Shown piece after piece: positions 21,845-32,779 of a DNA stretch of 64,000 bases. The notes under the pieces were generated by a model. It did no database searches and was not told the origin of the DNA. It saw nothing but the letters and a program-made list of their open reading frames with translations. The first letter of the stretch is position 1, and every line of letters starts with the position of its first letter. This stretch comes from Sorex araneus (Eukaryota > Chordata > Mammalia > Eulipotyphla > Soricidae): positions 102,845,552-102,909,551 of the forward strand of contig NC_073313.1 in assembly GCF_027595985.1 (NCBI RefSeq). The letters are read 5' to 3'. A program made the translations under genes and the position numbers.

Positions 21845-23795
21845 GTAAGGCTCCTGCTTGAATTAGTGAAGGTTAAATGTTTATGCATGCCATTTTAAAA
21901 TCTAAAACAGCCAATATTGACTGAACTTCTTAAATAGGATTGTTCAGAATTACTTGTCAAAAATTTCATAGTTCTTTACTTCTTTAGTGTCTGTATTGGC
22001 CCTCTATTACTTTCCTTTAGTGGAATTATTTTTAACTGATTCTTAATGCTTTTTGTATCTTTGCATTAGGATAAGCATTCTCTTCTAATAGCCTTTACAA
22101 GTTTGCTTCAACATGGAAAGACCTTCACCAGTTAGCCAATTTTGAAGTATTGTCTTACTTAACTGTTAACATTCCAAGGCAAACAGACTTGCTCTCATGG
22201 TATTTAGTTGCTAAAAAGCACTGCCTTGTACTCTGAATGGGCTGCTTTCTGGGCTCCACAATTAAGTTTAAGTGTTGGCTGTAATCTTTGTTTACTGGGG
22301 TCTTCATACTGAGGTCCTGGATAAATAAGGTTATTCCACATTCAGTGAGGACCAGTCGCTAACTTTGCACTAACTTGTTGTCTGATGGGTCCTCCGACTC
22401 TTCTCTCCAATCAGAGAGTGCCACTGTCTGGGCTTCACATTCAAGTGTGTGGTGATAAGCAGGTGAGATCAGTGACATTGTCAGCAGGAGTAGCATTCCT
22501 GACAAAATATAATCTTTCAGCCTTCGGTCAGGCACACAACACCCTTTTGTACTCATGAAACCATTTGATTCTCTTATCAGAATTTTCTCCCCTTTCTTTT
22601 GCCCTATTGCTCAAGTCTCCCTAAGCCTTCTATCTCCAGTTTTTAACTTTGTATGAATTTTAAAGGGATGCTATGTACGGCTAATGAGTACAGTTTCTTT
22701 GCTTGGTATTTGGTCAAGGTCCTGACCCTAACTCTTGCTAGAATCTGGGTGCATGCCAGGTCCTGAATAAGTCCTGTTTCTGAGAAACTTTGTAAGTAAG
22801 TGATTGAATTTTCCCAGTCTGTCAGGGTTGAAATCATTCAAAAGTGGAACACATTCACAGTTGGATGGTACCTAGGGTGGTCCTCTAGGTCGAATAGAAA
22901 ACCACAGGGAGTGTCCTGAAGTTGGGTGTGACCACAGGGTGGACTTTGCTATTAGATAGGCTTTTAGCTGTGCTCCACTGTTACTGAAGACTGTGGGATG
23001 GGTTCTTTTCTCACATGGGGTTTCCAGAAGTAGCCTCAAGTTGGATAGTCTTCCATATTTGAATAAAGTTATAATTCAGGTTCCCTGAATTATAATGTTG
23101 GTTATGTTTCATTATAATGTTGGTTATGTTTCATTATTAGATGGATTTATTGGCTTATATTTCTCTTGGTGATGCCACAAGTTATGCTCAATAATCAAAC
23201 CAGGTGAGTGGGATGTTACTTTTTTCTGTTTCTAGGTGATGTTATTGGTTGAACTTGTAGTATAGACTTTCTATTCTTGTAGTATGGAAACCTATACATG
23301 TTTAAAAATTCTATGACTATAGTATAGGCTCTGAAGTCATTCAGTTTATGGCCATGTTTTCTCATTATGTTAGTCAAGAGGCATTACTTAATAGTTGGGC
23401 AAGTCTGGTTTGGTTTCCCTCCCAGGTGGGAAATTACACTTGCTCTATGCTTTTCAGGTGTCTCTGACTGCATTTCTCAAGAGGGCTAGGACTAGAAGCC
23501 ATATTCTTACTTGAGTGAGACTGAAAAGTAGCTCTCATCTCAAGGAAAGTGTAAGATATATTTAACAGCTGCTGGACATCTGTGGTCATGCCTTCCAGAT
23601 GAACAGGACTTCGAATTCTGATTAGCAGTTGGCTAAGGCTGCAAGTTTGTTCCTCTGCCGAGCCAGAGTTTTACAAAGAACCTCATAGTCTCTAAGCCTA
23701 TTAATGCGACATCCCCACTTACAGAACTATGAACCACTCCCCAAAAGACTCAGCTAATCAGACTGATGGTTCAGTGCTAGAGCTAAATGATGCCA
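21845..23795. other. No gene; short 22-bp tandem duplication at 23089-23132
   Basis: About two kilobases with no clear repeat family. Two identical 22-bp units beginning ATTATAATGTTGG lie at 23089-23110 and 23111-23132. The 22.2-23.1 kb part is less AT-rich and could hide an old LTR element, but no ends are visible. Confidence 0.4.
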
Positions 23796-23799
23796 CACT

Positions 23800-23996
23800 G
23801 TTTGGACTATTCTGTGGGGATCATGAGGGTCACCTTGGTGGTGCTCAGAGGCTTCCAGAGCCAGATTCATCATGCCTCATGCCTCCACGGCAATACTCAA
23901 AAATGCTTGAGAAATCATGTGATTCTAGGGATCCAACACCATTTGGGAGCTTGCAAGATATATACCCTAAGCCCTGCACCATCTCCACAGAACCTT
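23800..23996 (-). mobile_element. Eroded SINE
   Basis: Plus-strand GTGGTGCTCAGAGG, CTAGGGATCCAACACC and CCCTAAGCCCTGCACCATCT match the inverted SINE loosely, with an enlarged middle. Confidence 0.45.
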
Positions 23997-25315
23997 GAAA
24001 TAGTCTATTGGCTGGGGATACAAATGAGTCAGAACAGCCAAGGTTCCCTGGATGGAGGGGAAAATAACTAGATTCTACAGATATGCAGAGTCTCATAATT
24101 GTGGCAAAGCTGGATGTCTATTTCAGGTTGTTTTTTCCTGCTGAAGAAACCCTAAGCACAGGGCTACCGACTCATAGTGGCATCATACCCACCTTGGGGA
24201 AGTTCAGTGTGATAAAAGTTAGGCTGTAATTCTGCAATCCCAGAAGTGGTATTGCAGGGTCATATGGAAGCTCTATTTCTAGTTTTTGAAGGACTGTCCA
24301 TATTGTTTTCCAGAAAGGCAGGACCAGTCTGCATTCCCACCAACAGTGAAAGAAGCACCCCTTTCCCCCCACATCCATGCCAGCACTGGTTGCTTTTGTT
24401 CTTTTGAATGTGTGGCAGTCTCTGTGGTGTGAGATGATATCTCATTGTTTTGATTTGCATCTCCCTGAGGACCAGGAATGGAGAGCATTTTTTCATGTGC
24501 TTTTTGGCCATCTGTATTTCTTTTTTGAGGAAACTTCTGTTCATTTCTTCTCCCCATTTTTTGATGGGGTTGGAGGATTTTTTCTTGTACAATTCTACTA
24601 GTGTCTTGTATATCCTGGATATTAATCCCTTATCAGATGGGTATTGGGTAAATATTCTTTCCTATTATGTGGGATCTTTCTGTATTTTGGTCACTGTTTC
24701 TTTTGAAGTGCAGAAGCTTCTTAGTTTGATGTAGTCCCATTTGTTTATTTTTGCTTCCACTTGCATGGTCAGTGCTTAAAGATGCTTTTAGCTTCAATGT
24801 CATGGAGAGTTCTGCCTACATTTTCCTCTATGTACCTTATCATTTCATGTCTGTTATTGAGGTCTTTAATCCACTTTGATCTGACTTTTGTGTCTGGCAG
24901 TAGACAGAGGTCAGAATTCATTTTCTGCAGGTAGCTATCCAGTTTTCCCAGCACCACTTGTTGAAGAGGCTTTCATTGTTCCAATTCACATTTCTTGGTC
25001 CTTTGTCAAAGATTAAGTAGCCATGTATTTGGGGGTCTGTGACAGGATATTGAACTGTGTTCCACTGGTCTGCAGGTCTGTTTCTAGTCCAATTCCATGT
25101 TTTTTAATTACAACTGCTTTGTAGTAGAGTTTGAAGTTAGAGAAGGTGATGCCACCCATCTTCTTTTCCCCAAGGATTGCTTTAGCTATTCGTGGGGGTT
25201 GATTGTTCCATATTAATTTCAGGAGTATTTTGTCTATTTCTTTGACAAATGTCATGAGTATCCTGGTAGGGTCCGCATTAAATTTGTATAGTGCTTTGGG
25301 TAGGAAGTGGCATAG

Positions 25316-26163
25316 CTAAACCCAGTGGAATCCTACTGGTGTACTCCAGTTTAGTTAGTTTTCTTAATACAGGCCTTTTATGTGCCTTGAAAAAATGACC
25401 CAGATATAGAGTTAGTCTTTTAAGTAGTTTCACCATAAAAAATCATTTTCCATTAATGAACATGTATTTTAAAAGATTTTTCTTTTTAATAAAGAAGTTT
25501 ACTGTGCATTGTACAGAAAATGTGCATAATACATTAAAAGACATCTCTAATGCTTAGAACAAACTCTGTGGTAGCTTGGTTTATAGAAGTTTACTGGAAG
25601 TTTCTCCTTTCGTGATGTTGTTTTACAAAGGAGCATCCAACTTAAGATCTGTAGGAAATAGTTGTGATTTGCAGAAATGAAACAGGTGATAGAGTATATC
25701 TTTCTGATAAAAGTAGCAACAGATCTGTGGGGACTAAATTTACCTCCTATATTATCTCTCTAACTCCTATCTGTCCCACTTTTAATGTAGTACATAATTT
25801 TCTCAGTAAGTATCATTTCTATCTTTGTCATATCTTCTGTTTTCATATAGTCTGCATAATACTTGATTTTTAAAATTTGTTTTTAATACCTATATTTTAA
25901 TACTTCATTTTATTTTTAATGGGTTGGAATGATAGCAGAGCAGGTAGGGCGTTTGCCTTGCACACAGCCGACCCAGGTTCAATTCCTCCATCCCTCTCAG
26001 AGAGCCCAGCAAGCTACCGAGAGCATCCCGCCTGCATGGCAGAGCCTGTCAAGCTCCCCGTGGCATATTCTATATGCCAAAAACAGTAACAAGTCTCACA
26101 ATGGAGACATTACTGGTGCCCACTCGAGCAAATTGATGAACAATGGGACAACAGTGCTACAGT
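25316..26163 (+). mobile_element. 848-bp insertion in L1: unique segment plus RTE-tailed SINE
   Basis: L1 ORF2 homology stops at 25315 and resumes at 26164 with little or no loss; only a 4-bp GCTA is shared by both edges. Inside, 25316-25920 is unique-looking AT-rich DNA and 25921-26163 is an RTE-tailed SINE in plus orientation. The two parts either arrived together or in two steps. Confidence 0.6.
25921..26163 (+). mobile_element. RTE-tailed SINE
   Basis: GGGTTGGAATGATAGCAGAG head, GACCCAGGTTCAATTCCTCC B box, family-specific body (GCATATTCTATATGCCAAAA, AACAGTAACAAGTCTCACAA), then the RTE-like tail GACATTACTGGTGCCCACTC and ACAGTGCTACAGTGCT. Confidence 0.88.
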
Positions 26164-27429
26164 GCTATTTCTCCCTATCCATGAGCAGGGGATGTGTCTC
26201 CATTTCCCAAGTGTCCTCTTTTATTTCTTGAAGTAGTGTTTTGTAATTTTCCTTGTATAGGTCCTTACCCTCTTTGCCTAATCTGATTCCAAGGTACTTG
26301 ATTTTCTGAGGTACTATTGTCATTGGGATTGTTTTTTTTTTTAATGTGTTTTTCCTCTCTTTCATTACTTGTATATAAGAAAGCCATGGACTTTTGGGTG
26401 TTGATTTTGTAGCCTGCCACTTTACTATATATCCCGAGGAGGCAAAAAAGCACAGTAGAAATGACGTCTGTACCTATATGTTCATTGAAGCACTGTTCAC
26501 AATAACCAAAATCTGGGAACAACCCAAGTGTCCTACAACAGATGACTGGTTAAAGAAACTTTGGTACCTCTACACAATGGAATACTATGCAGCTGTTAGG
26601 AGAGATGAAGTCATGAAATTTGCTTATAAATGGATAGACATGGAGAGTATCATGCTAAGTGAAATGAGTCAGAAAGAGAGGGAAAGACATAGAAGGACTG
26701 CACTCATTTGTGGAGTATAGAATAACATAACATGAGGCTGACACACAAGGAGAGAAGATACAAAGGCTTGTAGGATTGCCCCATAGCAGAAAGCCTGCTT
26801 CATGAGCGGAGGGGAGAAGGCAGCTGGAATAGAGAAGGGATCACTAAGAAAATGATAACTGGAGGAATCAGTCGGGATGAGAAATGTGTACCGAAAGTAG
26901 ATAATGGAACACACATGATGACCTGTCAGTGTCTGTTTTGCAAGCCATAAAGCCCAAAAGAGTAGAGAGAGTATGGGGAATATTGCCTGCCATGGAGGCA
27001 GAGGGAGGGTGGAAAAGGGGGAGGGTATACCAATGATATTGGTGGTAGGGAATGTGCACTGGTAGAGGGATGGGTGTTTGATCATTGTGTGATTGTAATC
27101 CAAACATGAAAGCTTGTAACTATGTCGTGGTGATTCAATAAAATTTAAAAAAATTAAGCTGCTTATCTTATACTTTTAACATAGTCCTTTTTTTGTTGTC
27201 TAGGGGTGTGATTCACTCTGTCACCCGCTTCTGGGATTTTCACAGTGATGTCTTGCTCATGTGTAGTTCTTAGCCGAGCTTCTAATGAAAGTGATTGAAG
27301 CAGGAATGATGTATCCTATCTTGATGATATTAATCCACAATACTTTTAGATTATATATTAGAGTCATATATTACAATATTGCAATAAAAATTTTTAAATC
27401 CTAAAAATTCAAATTCAACACTGATGATT

Positions 27430-27436
27430 GTAATAT

Positions 27437-27471
<35 letters not shown>

Positions 27472-27742
27472 AATCATCCCGTTGATCATCGAATTTCTCA
27501 AGTGGTCTCAGTAATGTCTCCAATTTGTCCAAGCCCTGAGATTTTAGAACCCTCTGTCTACTCGTCCTTCCAAGGATGTCATACTGGAGGCTCTTTCAGG
27601 GTCAGGGGAATGAGACCCCACTTGTTACTGCTTTTGGCATATTAATACACCATGGGGGCCTTGCAAGGCTCTCCCATGTGGGCAGGAAACTCCCAGTTGT
27701 TTGCCAGATTCTCCCAGAGGGAGAAGCAGGCTGTAAGATATC
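27430..27742 (-). mobile_element. RTE-tailed SINE, long variant, with (ATC)n tail
   Basis: Inverted copy: the plus strand starts with an (ATC)n tract (about 27438-27470), the reverse of a GAT-type RTE tail, followed by ATTTCTCAAGTGGTCTCAGT and AATGTCTCCAA (tail) and CTTGTTACTGC (body). About 110 extra bases separate body and tail, and the tRNA-like head is mostly missing. It looks older or of a different subfamily. Confidence 0.6.
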
Positions 27743-27748
27743 TTATAG

Positions 27749-28152
27749 CTTCCGGGAGCTTGCTTTTAAGTCTCTGGATGCTGGCCACTGACAGGATTAC
27801 ATGGTGCTGGGGGCAGTCCCTGGGTGTGATCGCCTAGCTACTGGGAAATAGGAAATATGGGCGGAGAAGGCCCAGTCCCAACCTGAGCAGCCTTGGAGGT
27901 CTCAGCTCCGGGTCCCACACACCTGGGTTCCTCTGCCGGTTCCTTCATGTGTGAGGTTCGCCCAAACATGTGGAGAGGGGCCTTGAGCATGGCTGTGGCT
28001 AGGCTCCGGAGATATTCAGCCACCAGTAGCTCTGCTTGGGGTGGGGAGGGAAGCTGGAGCCCATCCCCTCCGAGGAGGCCCCTGGGAAGACAGCCAGGCA
28101 CGTGGGCAAGAGACTCTCTGCGTCGCTCTCTTCCGGGAGCTTGCTTTTAAGT
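27749..28152. repeat. Fold-back-type repeat with 23-bp direct ends (family B)
   Basis: A relatively GC-rich 404-bp block bounded by identical 23-bp direct repeats (27749-27771 and 28130-28152, beginning CTTCCGGGAGCTTGC). The first 70 bases are the reverse complement of 57145-57220 in a related element, while the next 120 bases (GGGCAGTCCCTGGGTGTGAT onward, GGCCCAGTCCCAACC) match 56950-57070 in the same orientation. The family is therefore partly palindromic. There is no A-tail and no coding frame I trust. Confidence 0.55.
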
Positions 28153-28154
28153 TA

Positions 28155-28378
28155 TATATAACTATTATTACTTATAATATTATTATTATAATATATAATT
28201 ATTAAAAAATACATGCTCTATAGTTCCATTTATATGAAATGAAAAATTATACAAACCTAGTGTTGTTAGATCAATAAAAATGTTGGTTCATAAAATATAG
28301 TTGCTGATTAGAAAGGGCACAAAGTTTGTCTATGATAGGAAAAGTGTTTTATATATGTATAATTGTATTCTGGTTATA
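28155..28378. other. AT-rich, no feature
   Basis: Includes short (ATT)n stretches near 28170-28200. Confidence 0.5.
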
Positions 28379-28418
28379 ATATATAAGTATATATATTTAT
28401 ATATACATACACACACAT

Positions 28419-28459
<41 letters not shown>

Positions 28460-28463
28460 CTTT
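28379..28463. repeat. TA/CA microsatellite
   Basis: Compound (AT)n, (AC)n, (AT)n tract. Confidence 0.9.
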
Positions 28464-28465
28464 CA

Positions 28466-28578
28466 CGTGGCCGATCCAGGTTTGCTGGTGCCTGAGCACT
28501 GCCAAGAGTAATTCCTGAGTACAGTGCCAGGAGTAACTGCTAAGCCTGTGCGGGTCTAACCCAAAAAGCCAAAAATAT
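28466..28578 (+). mobile_element. SINE, 5' truncated
   Basis: GTGGCCGATCCAGG, CACTGCCAAGAGTAATTCCT and CGGGTCTAACCCAAAAAGCC; abuts the microsatellite. Confidence 0.75.
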
Positions 28579-28750
28579 TATATTGAGCCATGCAGTTAAT
28601 ATTTGTTTAATTTATAAGATGTTTGCCTGTAACAAATAAAGTGAAACAAAAAAACTTTGAATAGTTCATGTAAATCAGTACACTTTATACAGGAATATGG
28701 GTCAACCATTAAATGTAAATATATTTTTCATTTTAAGAAAAATAATGCTG

Positions 28751-29285
28751 TTAAGGGTCCTGGCGGGCACCACAACACTGGAGAATTCTCCAGCCTCATG
28801 CCGAGCCAATATCACCGATAACCCCAGATGGAGCAGGTGTAGTCTCCCCGCCTTCTCCAGATGGAATCCCGGCGACCATGAGCTTCTATAAGCATGACTC
28901 CGGTATGTGGTTATCAGAACTATCCTCTGAAGCATGTAGCCACTTCTGCGGCCTCACAACCTTTCCTGATATGCAAAGTGAGCAAAGGAAAATTAATGAT
29001 CTAGCTTCTGCCCCTGGGAGGCAGGCATGAATGGTGGTGGAAATATCAGAGCAAAATATAATGCCCAAAACTAGAGAGAGAGTATCTGACAAGTTTTCTG
29101 CTGTAGAGGCAAGGTAAGGACTGGGATGGAAGTGTGTGTGAGTGTGGGGGTGGATATTGGGGATATTGGTGGTGGAAAGTTTGCACTGGTTGAGGGATGG
29201 GTGATCGATAATTGTATGACTGAACATAGAACATGAAAGCTTTGTGACTGTATCTCACAGTGGCTCAATAAAAATTTTTTTAAAA
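28751..29285 (+). mobile_element. L1-tailed composite element (family C)
   Basis: A 535-bp insertion flanked by AGAAAAATAATGCTG (ending 28750) and AGAAAAAGAATGCTG (starting near 29286). The 5' 280 bases are not L1; they include a small palindrome CTGGAGAATTCTCCAG and GC-rich sequence. The 3' part is L1 3' UTR (ATATTGGTGGTGGAAAGTTT, CACAGTGGCTCAATAAAA). Same plan as family A but a different 5' module. Confidence 0.65.
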
Positions 29286-29302
29286 AAGAAAAAGAATGCT
29301 GA

Positions 29303-29478
29303 ATTGGAGTCAGAAAGATAATTCATCAGGTAGACTGCTTATTTTGAATACAGCCAATCCAAGTTGGTCCCCTGCAGCCCATATGATCTCTGAGCCTCAC
29401 TAAGAGTGATCCTGATTGCAGAGCCAGGAGTAAGTCCTGTCTACCACTTGTGTTGCCCAAAACCAAGCAAACCACACC
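29303..29478 (+). mobile_element. tRNA-derived SINE, diverged
   Basis: GGAGTCAGAAAGATAATTCA head, CCCATATGATCTCTGAGCCT body and GTTGCCCAAAACCAAGC end. Confidence 0.7.
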
Positions 29479-29479
29479 C

Positions 29480-30766
29480 AAACTAATGCAGAATAAAACT
29501 AAAAATATACAATATATAATCTTTTTCAAGAAATCAAAACTATTATAATACTGATAACTACAAAAGAAATTTTAAACTTTGAAAGATATGTATAAGATAT
29601 TATAAATTAGTGTAGCATAAATTACATAACACCACAAACAGTGAGAGCCCTTTATATATTTTTTTCAGGATCTTATGTTTATTTTTAATCTTGGGAAAAT
29701 AACAAGCAAATGATTTTATATCAATTTTCCATACGTTAAGATATAATGGAGATTACCAAACCCTTCTGTAATTACAGCTAGCAAAAGAACACCGGAAATA
29801 ACAAAGAAAACTGGGAATGTAGGAAAGGAAACCTGGGATATGAAGGGGAAAAAACCAAACACTTTACTTTATCCTTATTGTACCCCCTATGTCCCAGAGA
29901 GTACATTGCAAAATGCCTCCAACTAAGAAATACCAACAGACACAGAAAAACTAGATAAATAAATACAGGTTTTAAGGAAAGCTTGTTTTTCCTGGAACCT
30001 GGATAAGGGTGGCCTTAAGACAACAGCAACAATAAGATTCACCTTATTCAAGTGAAACACCTATGACAAAATTGAACAGTGTCAGTGAAGTAAGAAGGAA
30101 ATTGTCAAACCATGGAAACAACTGCACTCTCAATGTACCTACATGGTGTTGTTAATCTATGTCCCACCTGGCAGAAGCAGGTGGCACTGAGACTGATTCT
30201 TCAGCCAGGTGTGGAGGGGCTTGCAGGAAGCTGATCTTCCATTGCTGTGTCCTACAGAAGCAGACAATACTCAAATTTATCTACCATCACACACTGACAC
30301 GTGGTGAGTTGAGAGCCTATAATCCAAACTGGCATGAACAGCACGGAAAAGGTAGTGCAAGTCAGTATAGAACACGTTCCATTCATTTTTCACTAATGTC
30401 AGTGATGTCCATTGAGGAGCTGAACCTCCTCAGGTACCCAATAGCTACAGGAGCAAACAAGAAGCAAAACAAGTTACTTGGGAAACTTTCCTTGGATGTT
30501 AGTGGAACACAGCATGGGTCTTAGTTTCTCTGTCATTGAATTGCACTACGGTAGTCCACAACAGTACCGCACTTATACCTGGGTGATTTCCATGAAAATA
30601 AGATCAAATCTAAATACACAGTTGGCTGGGTCTTGTACTATAGCTCAATATGGAGAGAAGCCTATCAAAATAAGCTCAAATAGGATCTTGTTTTATGAGA
30701 TCTTAGTATATAATGTCTCAAATACAGTATGTAAGATACCCCTGATATAACTATAAATTATATCAG
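29480..30766. other. Unclassified stretch
   Basis: The region 30150-30700 is less AT-rich and holds a 121-codon frame (30159-30524) with no recognisable domain. It may be old L1 or other repeat sequence. No family assigned. Confidence 0.4.
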
Positions 30767-30782
30767 ATAATTCAGATCCTAT

Positions 30783-31030
30783 GGGCTGGAGCAAATGCAC
30801 AGCGAGCAGGGTGTTTGCCTTGCATGTGGCCAACCCGGGTTTGATTCCTCCGCCCCTCTCGAAGAGCCCAGAGCTACCCAGAGTATCTCGCCCCCATGGC
30901 AGAGCCTGGCAAGCTCCCCGTGGCATATTCGGTATGCCAAAAACAGTAACAACAAGTCTCACAATGGAGACGTTACTGGTGCCCACTCAAGCAAATAGAT
31001 GAGCAAGGGGTGACAGTGACAGTGATAGTG
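30783..31030 (+). mobile_element. RTE-tailed SINE, well preserved
   Basis: The best copy for defining the family. tRNA-like head 30783-30850 (A-box region GCACAGCGAGCAGGG; B box GGGTTTGATTC), body 30851-30968, and RTE-derived tail 30969-31014, translatable as RRYWCPLKQIDEQG and a stop, then GACAGTGACAGTGATAGTGA. Flanked by ATTCAGATCCTAT and ATTCAGATCTTAT. Confidence 0.9.
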
Positions 31031-31079
31031 ATTCAGATCTTATTTTAAAAAAACAGAAAAAAAGAAAATGAATGATAAT

Positions 31080-31400
31080 AAACAGCATAAAGATGCAAGC
31101 ACCAAGATGAATTAGATGTTAGAACAATCTTGAGGAAAAGATTTTAACCATCCATATATCCAGAATTCATATTAAACAAAACTGAAAACATGAGACCTAA
31201 GCAGCAACCACTGAAACTTTGTACTGTGTCTGTCTAGTTGACAGACCAGAATGAAGTAGGGGTTGGGTGGTGAGGAAATTTTGGAACACTGGTGGAGGGA
31301 AGTTGACACAGGTGGAGGTTATTGGTATTGAATTATTGTGTGCTTTAAACTCAACTATCAGCAATGTTGTGAATCATGGCTCTTTAATACAAAAAATTTA
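31080..31400 (+). mobile_element. Old L1 3' end
   Basis: GAACACTGGTGGAGGGAAGT and GCAATGTTGTGAATCATGGC resemble an old L1 3' UTR end. Confidence 0.5.
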
Positions 31401-31429
31401 ATTAAATAACTATAATAATTTTTTTTCAA

Positions 31430-31990
31430 CAGTCATCTAAGAATTTTCTTGAAACAAATGAAAATTGTGGACCCTGGTAGAGTAATATGAATTATGGAAA
31501 CAGAACAGTATAGAAATTTGAGAAATAACATTGAAGTAATAAGAAACATTTCATTGGGTGAAATCATAGTAGAGATGACATTATAAGAAAATGCAATCAA
31601 TGAATTTGTCAGTAATTCAATAGAATCATTCAATTTGAACATAAAATTGTAAACAGACTGAAAAAATTAACTATCTTAGTGACCTGTGGGACAATATCAA
31701 AAGATTCAACATTCTTATTACTAGGGTTCCAGGAGAAGGGACTGGGACTGAAAATGTATTCAGAGAAATGATAGTTAAGGACATTTTACTTTCAAGTCTC
31801 TGAAAGGATAAAAGCATCAACTAAATTCTTTATTTGGCAAAATATACTTTACCAACAAAGAGAAAATGGCTTTCTCAGACAAAGGAAAACTAAACAAATA
31901 TGTTGCCAAGAAATCTATCATTAAAAACTTGCTAAAACTTTCTCCAAACAAGTCAAAGGATGACATAATGTTTGAAACTTAAAACAATGA
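31430..31990 (+). mobile_element. Old L1 ORF1-region fragment
   Basis: Contains GACCTGTGGGACAATATCAA, GGGTTCCAGGAGAAGG and CCAAGAAATCTATCATTAAA, characteristic of L1 ORF1; many stops. Confidence 0.55.
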
Positions 31991-32262
31991 AAAACATGTT
32001 AGTGAGTAAAAGTAAAGGTGTACATGTTTCTTAAAAGTTATTTAATGACTGGAGCAAATTAATAGCTCCATTTTATTAATGTCCTACTTAATATTTATAA
32101 AAGAAAAATTAAGACAATTACATATTATGAGAAGGTAGGGTAAGGGTTCCTTATGGAAAATAAAGCATTTCCAATTTATACAAAGTGGTGAAATATTGGA
32201 ACCATAAAAATATTATATTGCACATCCATATTTTAATGAATAAAACAACCACTAACAAAACT

Positions 32263-32438
32263 TTTTTTTTTGCTTTTGTTTGGTCACACCCGGCGATACA
32301 CAGGGGTTACTCCTGGCTCATGAACTCAGGAAATACTCCTGTTGGTGCTCGGGGGACCATATGGGATGCTGGGAATCAAACCTGGGTTGGCCACATGCAA
32401 GGCAAACACCGTACCTGCTGTGCTATTGCTCCATCCCC
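32263..32438 (-). mobile_element. tRNA-derived SINE with clear duplications
   Basis: T-run, GGTCACACCCGGCGATACAC, GGACCATATGGGATGCTGGG and TGCTGTGCTATTGCTCCATC. CACTAACAAAACT occurs on both sides. Confidence 0.9.
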
Positions 32439-32779
32439 CCACTAACAAAACTATGTCACTTTAAAAAACTGAAAATAAATTAGGATGAAAATCCTTAAAT
32501 AATCAAATAATGCACTGAAAGTTCAGGAAAGGGAACCAGAGAAACATGAAGGGAAAAACAAGGAAACATGTATCACTGCACATTTAAACTCAGACATAAC
32601 AATTATCTAAAGATTGGCATAATGGATTAGAAACAACAACAACAACAAAGGTTTACTGAAAAAAATTTCATGTTATTCACAGTTATTTTTCCCGTTATCC
32701 TGTGAGGACAGGCAGAATATACATAGAACAACTTCTAGCTAATCCCTCACCACCTTCCTAGAGGATTAACTAAAAAAAT

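Larger units (their letters stand above)
24236..27153 (+). mobile_element. Young L1 with 5' inversion (twin-primed), later interrupted
   Basis: One L1 insertion in two orientations. The minus-strand part (26430 down to 26164, then 25315 down to 24236) reads ORF2 from the RT region ([20 protein letters not shown]) to DPAIPLLG. The plus-strand part begins at 26431 exactly with the next residues ([12 protein letters not shown]) and runs through YTMEYYAAV to the 3' UTR and A-tail at 27150. No ORF2 sequence is lost or repeated at the switch. Imperfect duplications AAAGTTAGGCTGTAATTCT (about 24216-24234) and AAATTAAGCTGCTTATCT (about 27151-27168) flank it. An 848-bp insertion lies in the inverted arm. 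Confidence 0.8.

Noticed and set aside
22230..23160. Possible old LTR element
   Set aside because: Less AT-rich than its surroundings, but no paired LTRs, primer site or protein remnants could be seen.
27424..27645. 73-codon frame with a poly-His run
   Set aside because: The His run is the (ATC)n microsatellite tail of a SINE.
27838..28101. 87-codon minus-strand and 85-codon plus-strand frames
   Set aside because: Both lie in the repeat block 27749-28152, overlap each other, and have no recognisable domain.
30159..30524. 121-codon plus-strand frame
   Set aside because: Unremarkable composition, no domain, and in a stretch that is probably decayed repeat; not enough to call a gene.
30783..30850. 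Possible tRNA gene (A and B boxes)
   Set aside because: The tRNA-like heads belong to SINEs, and no cloverleaf with an intact acceptor stem and discriminator is formed.
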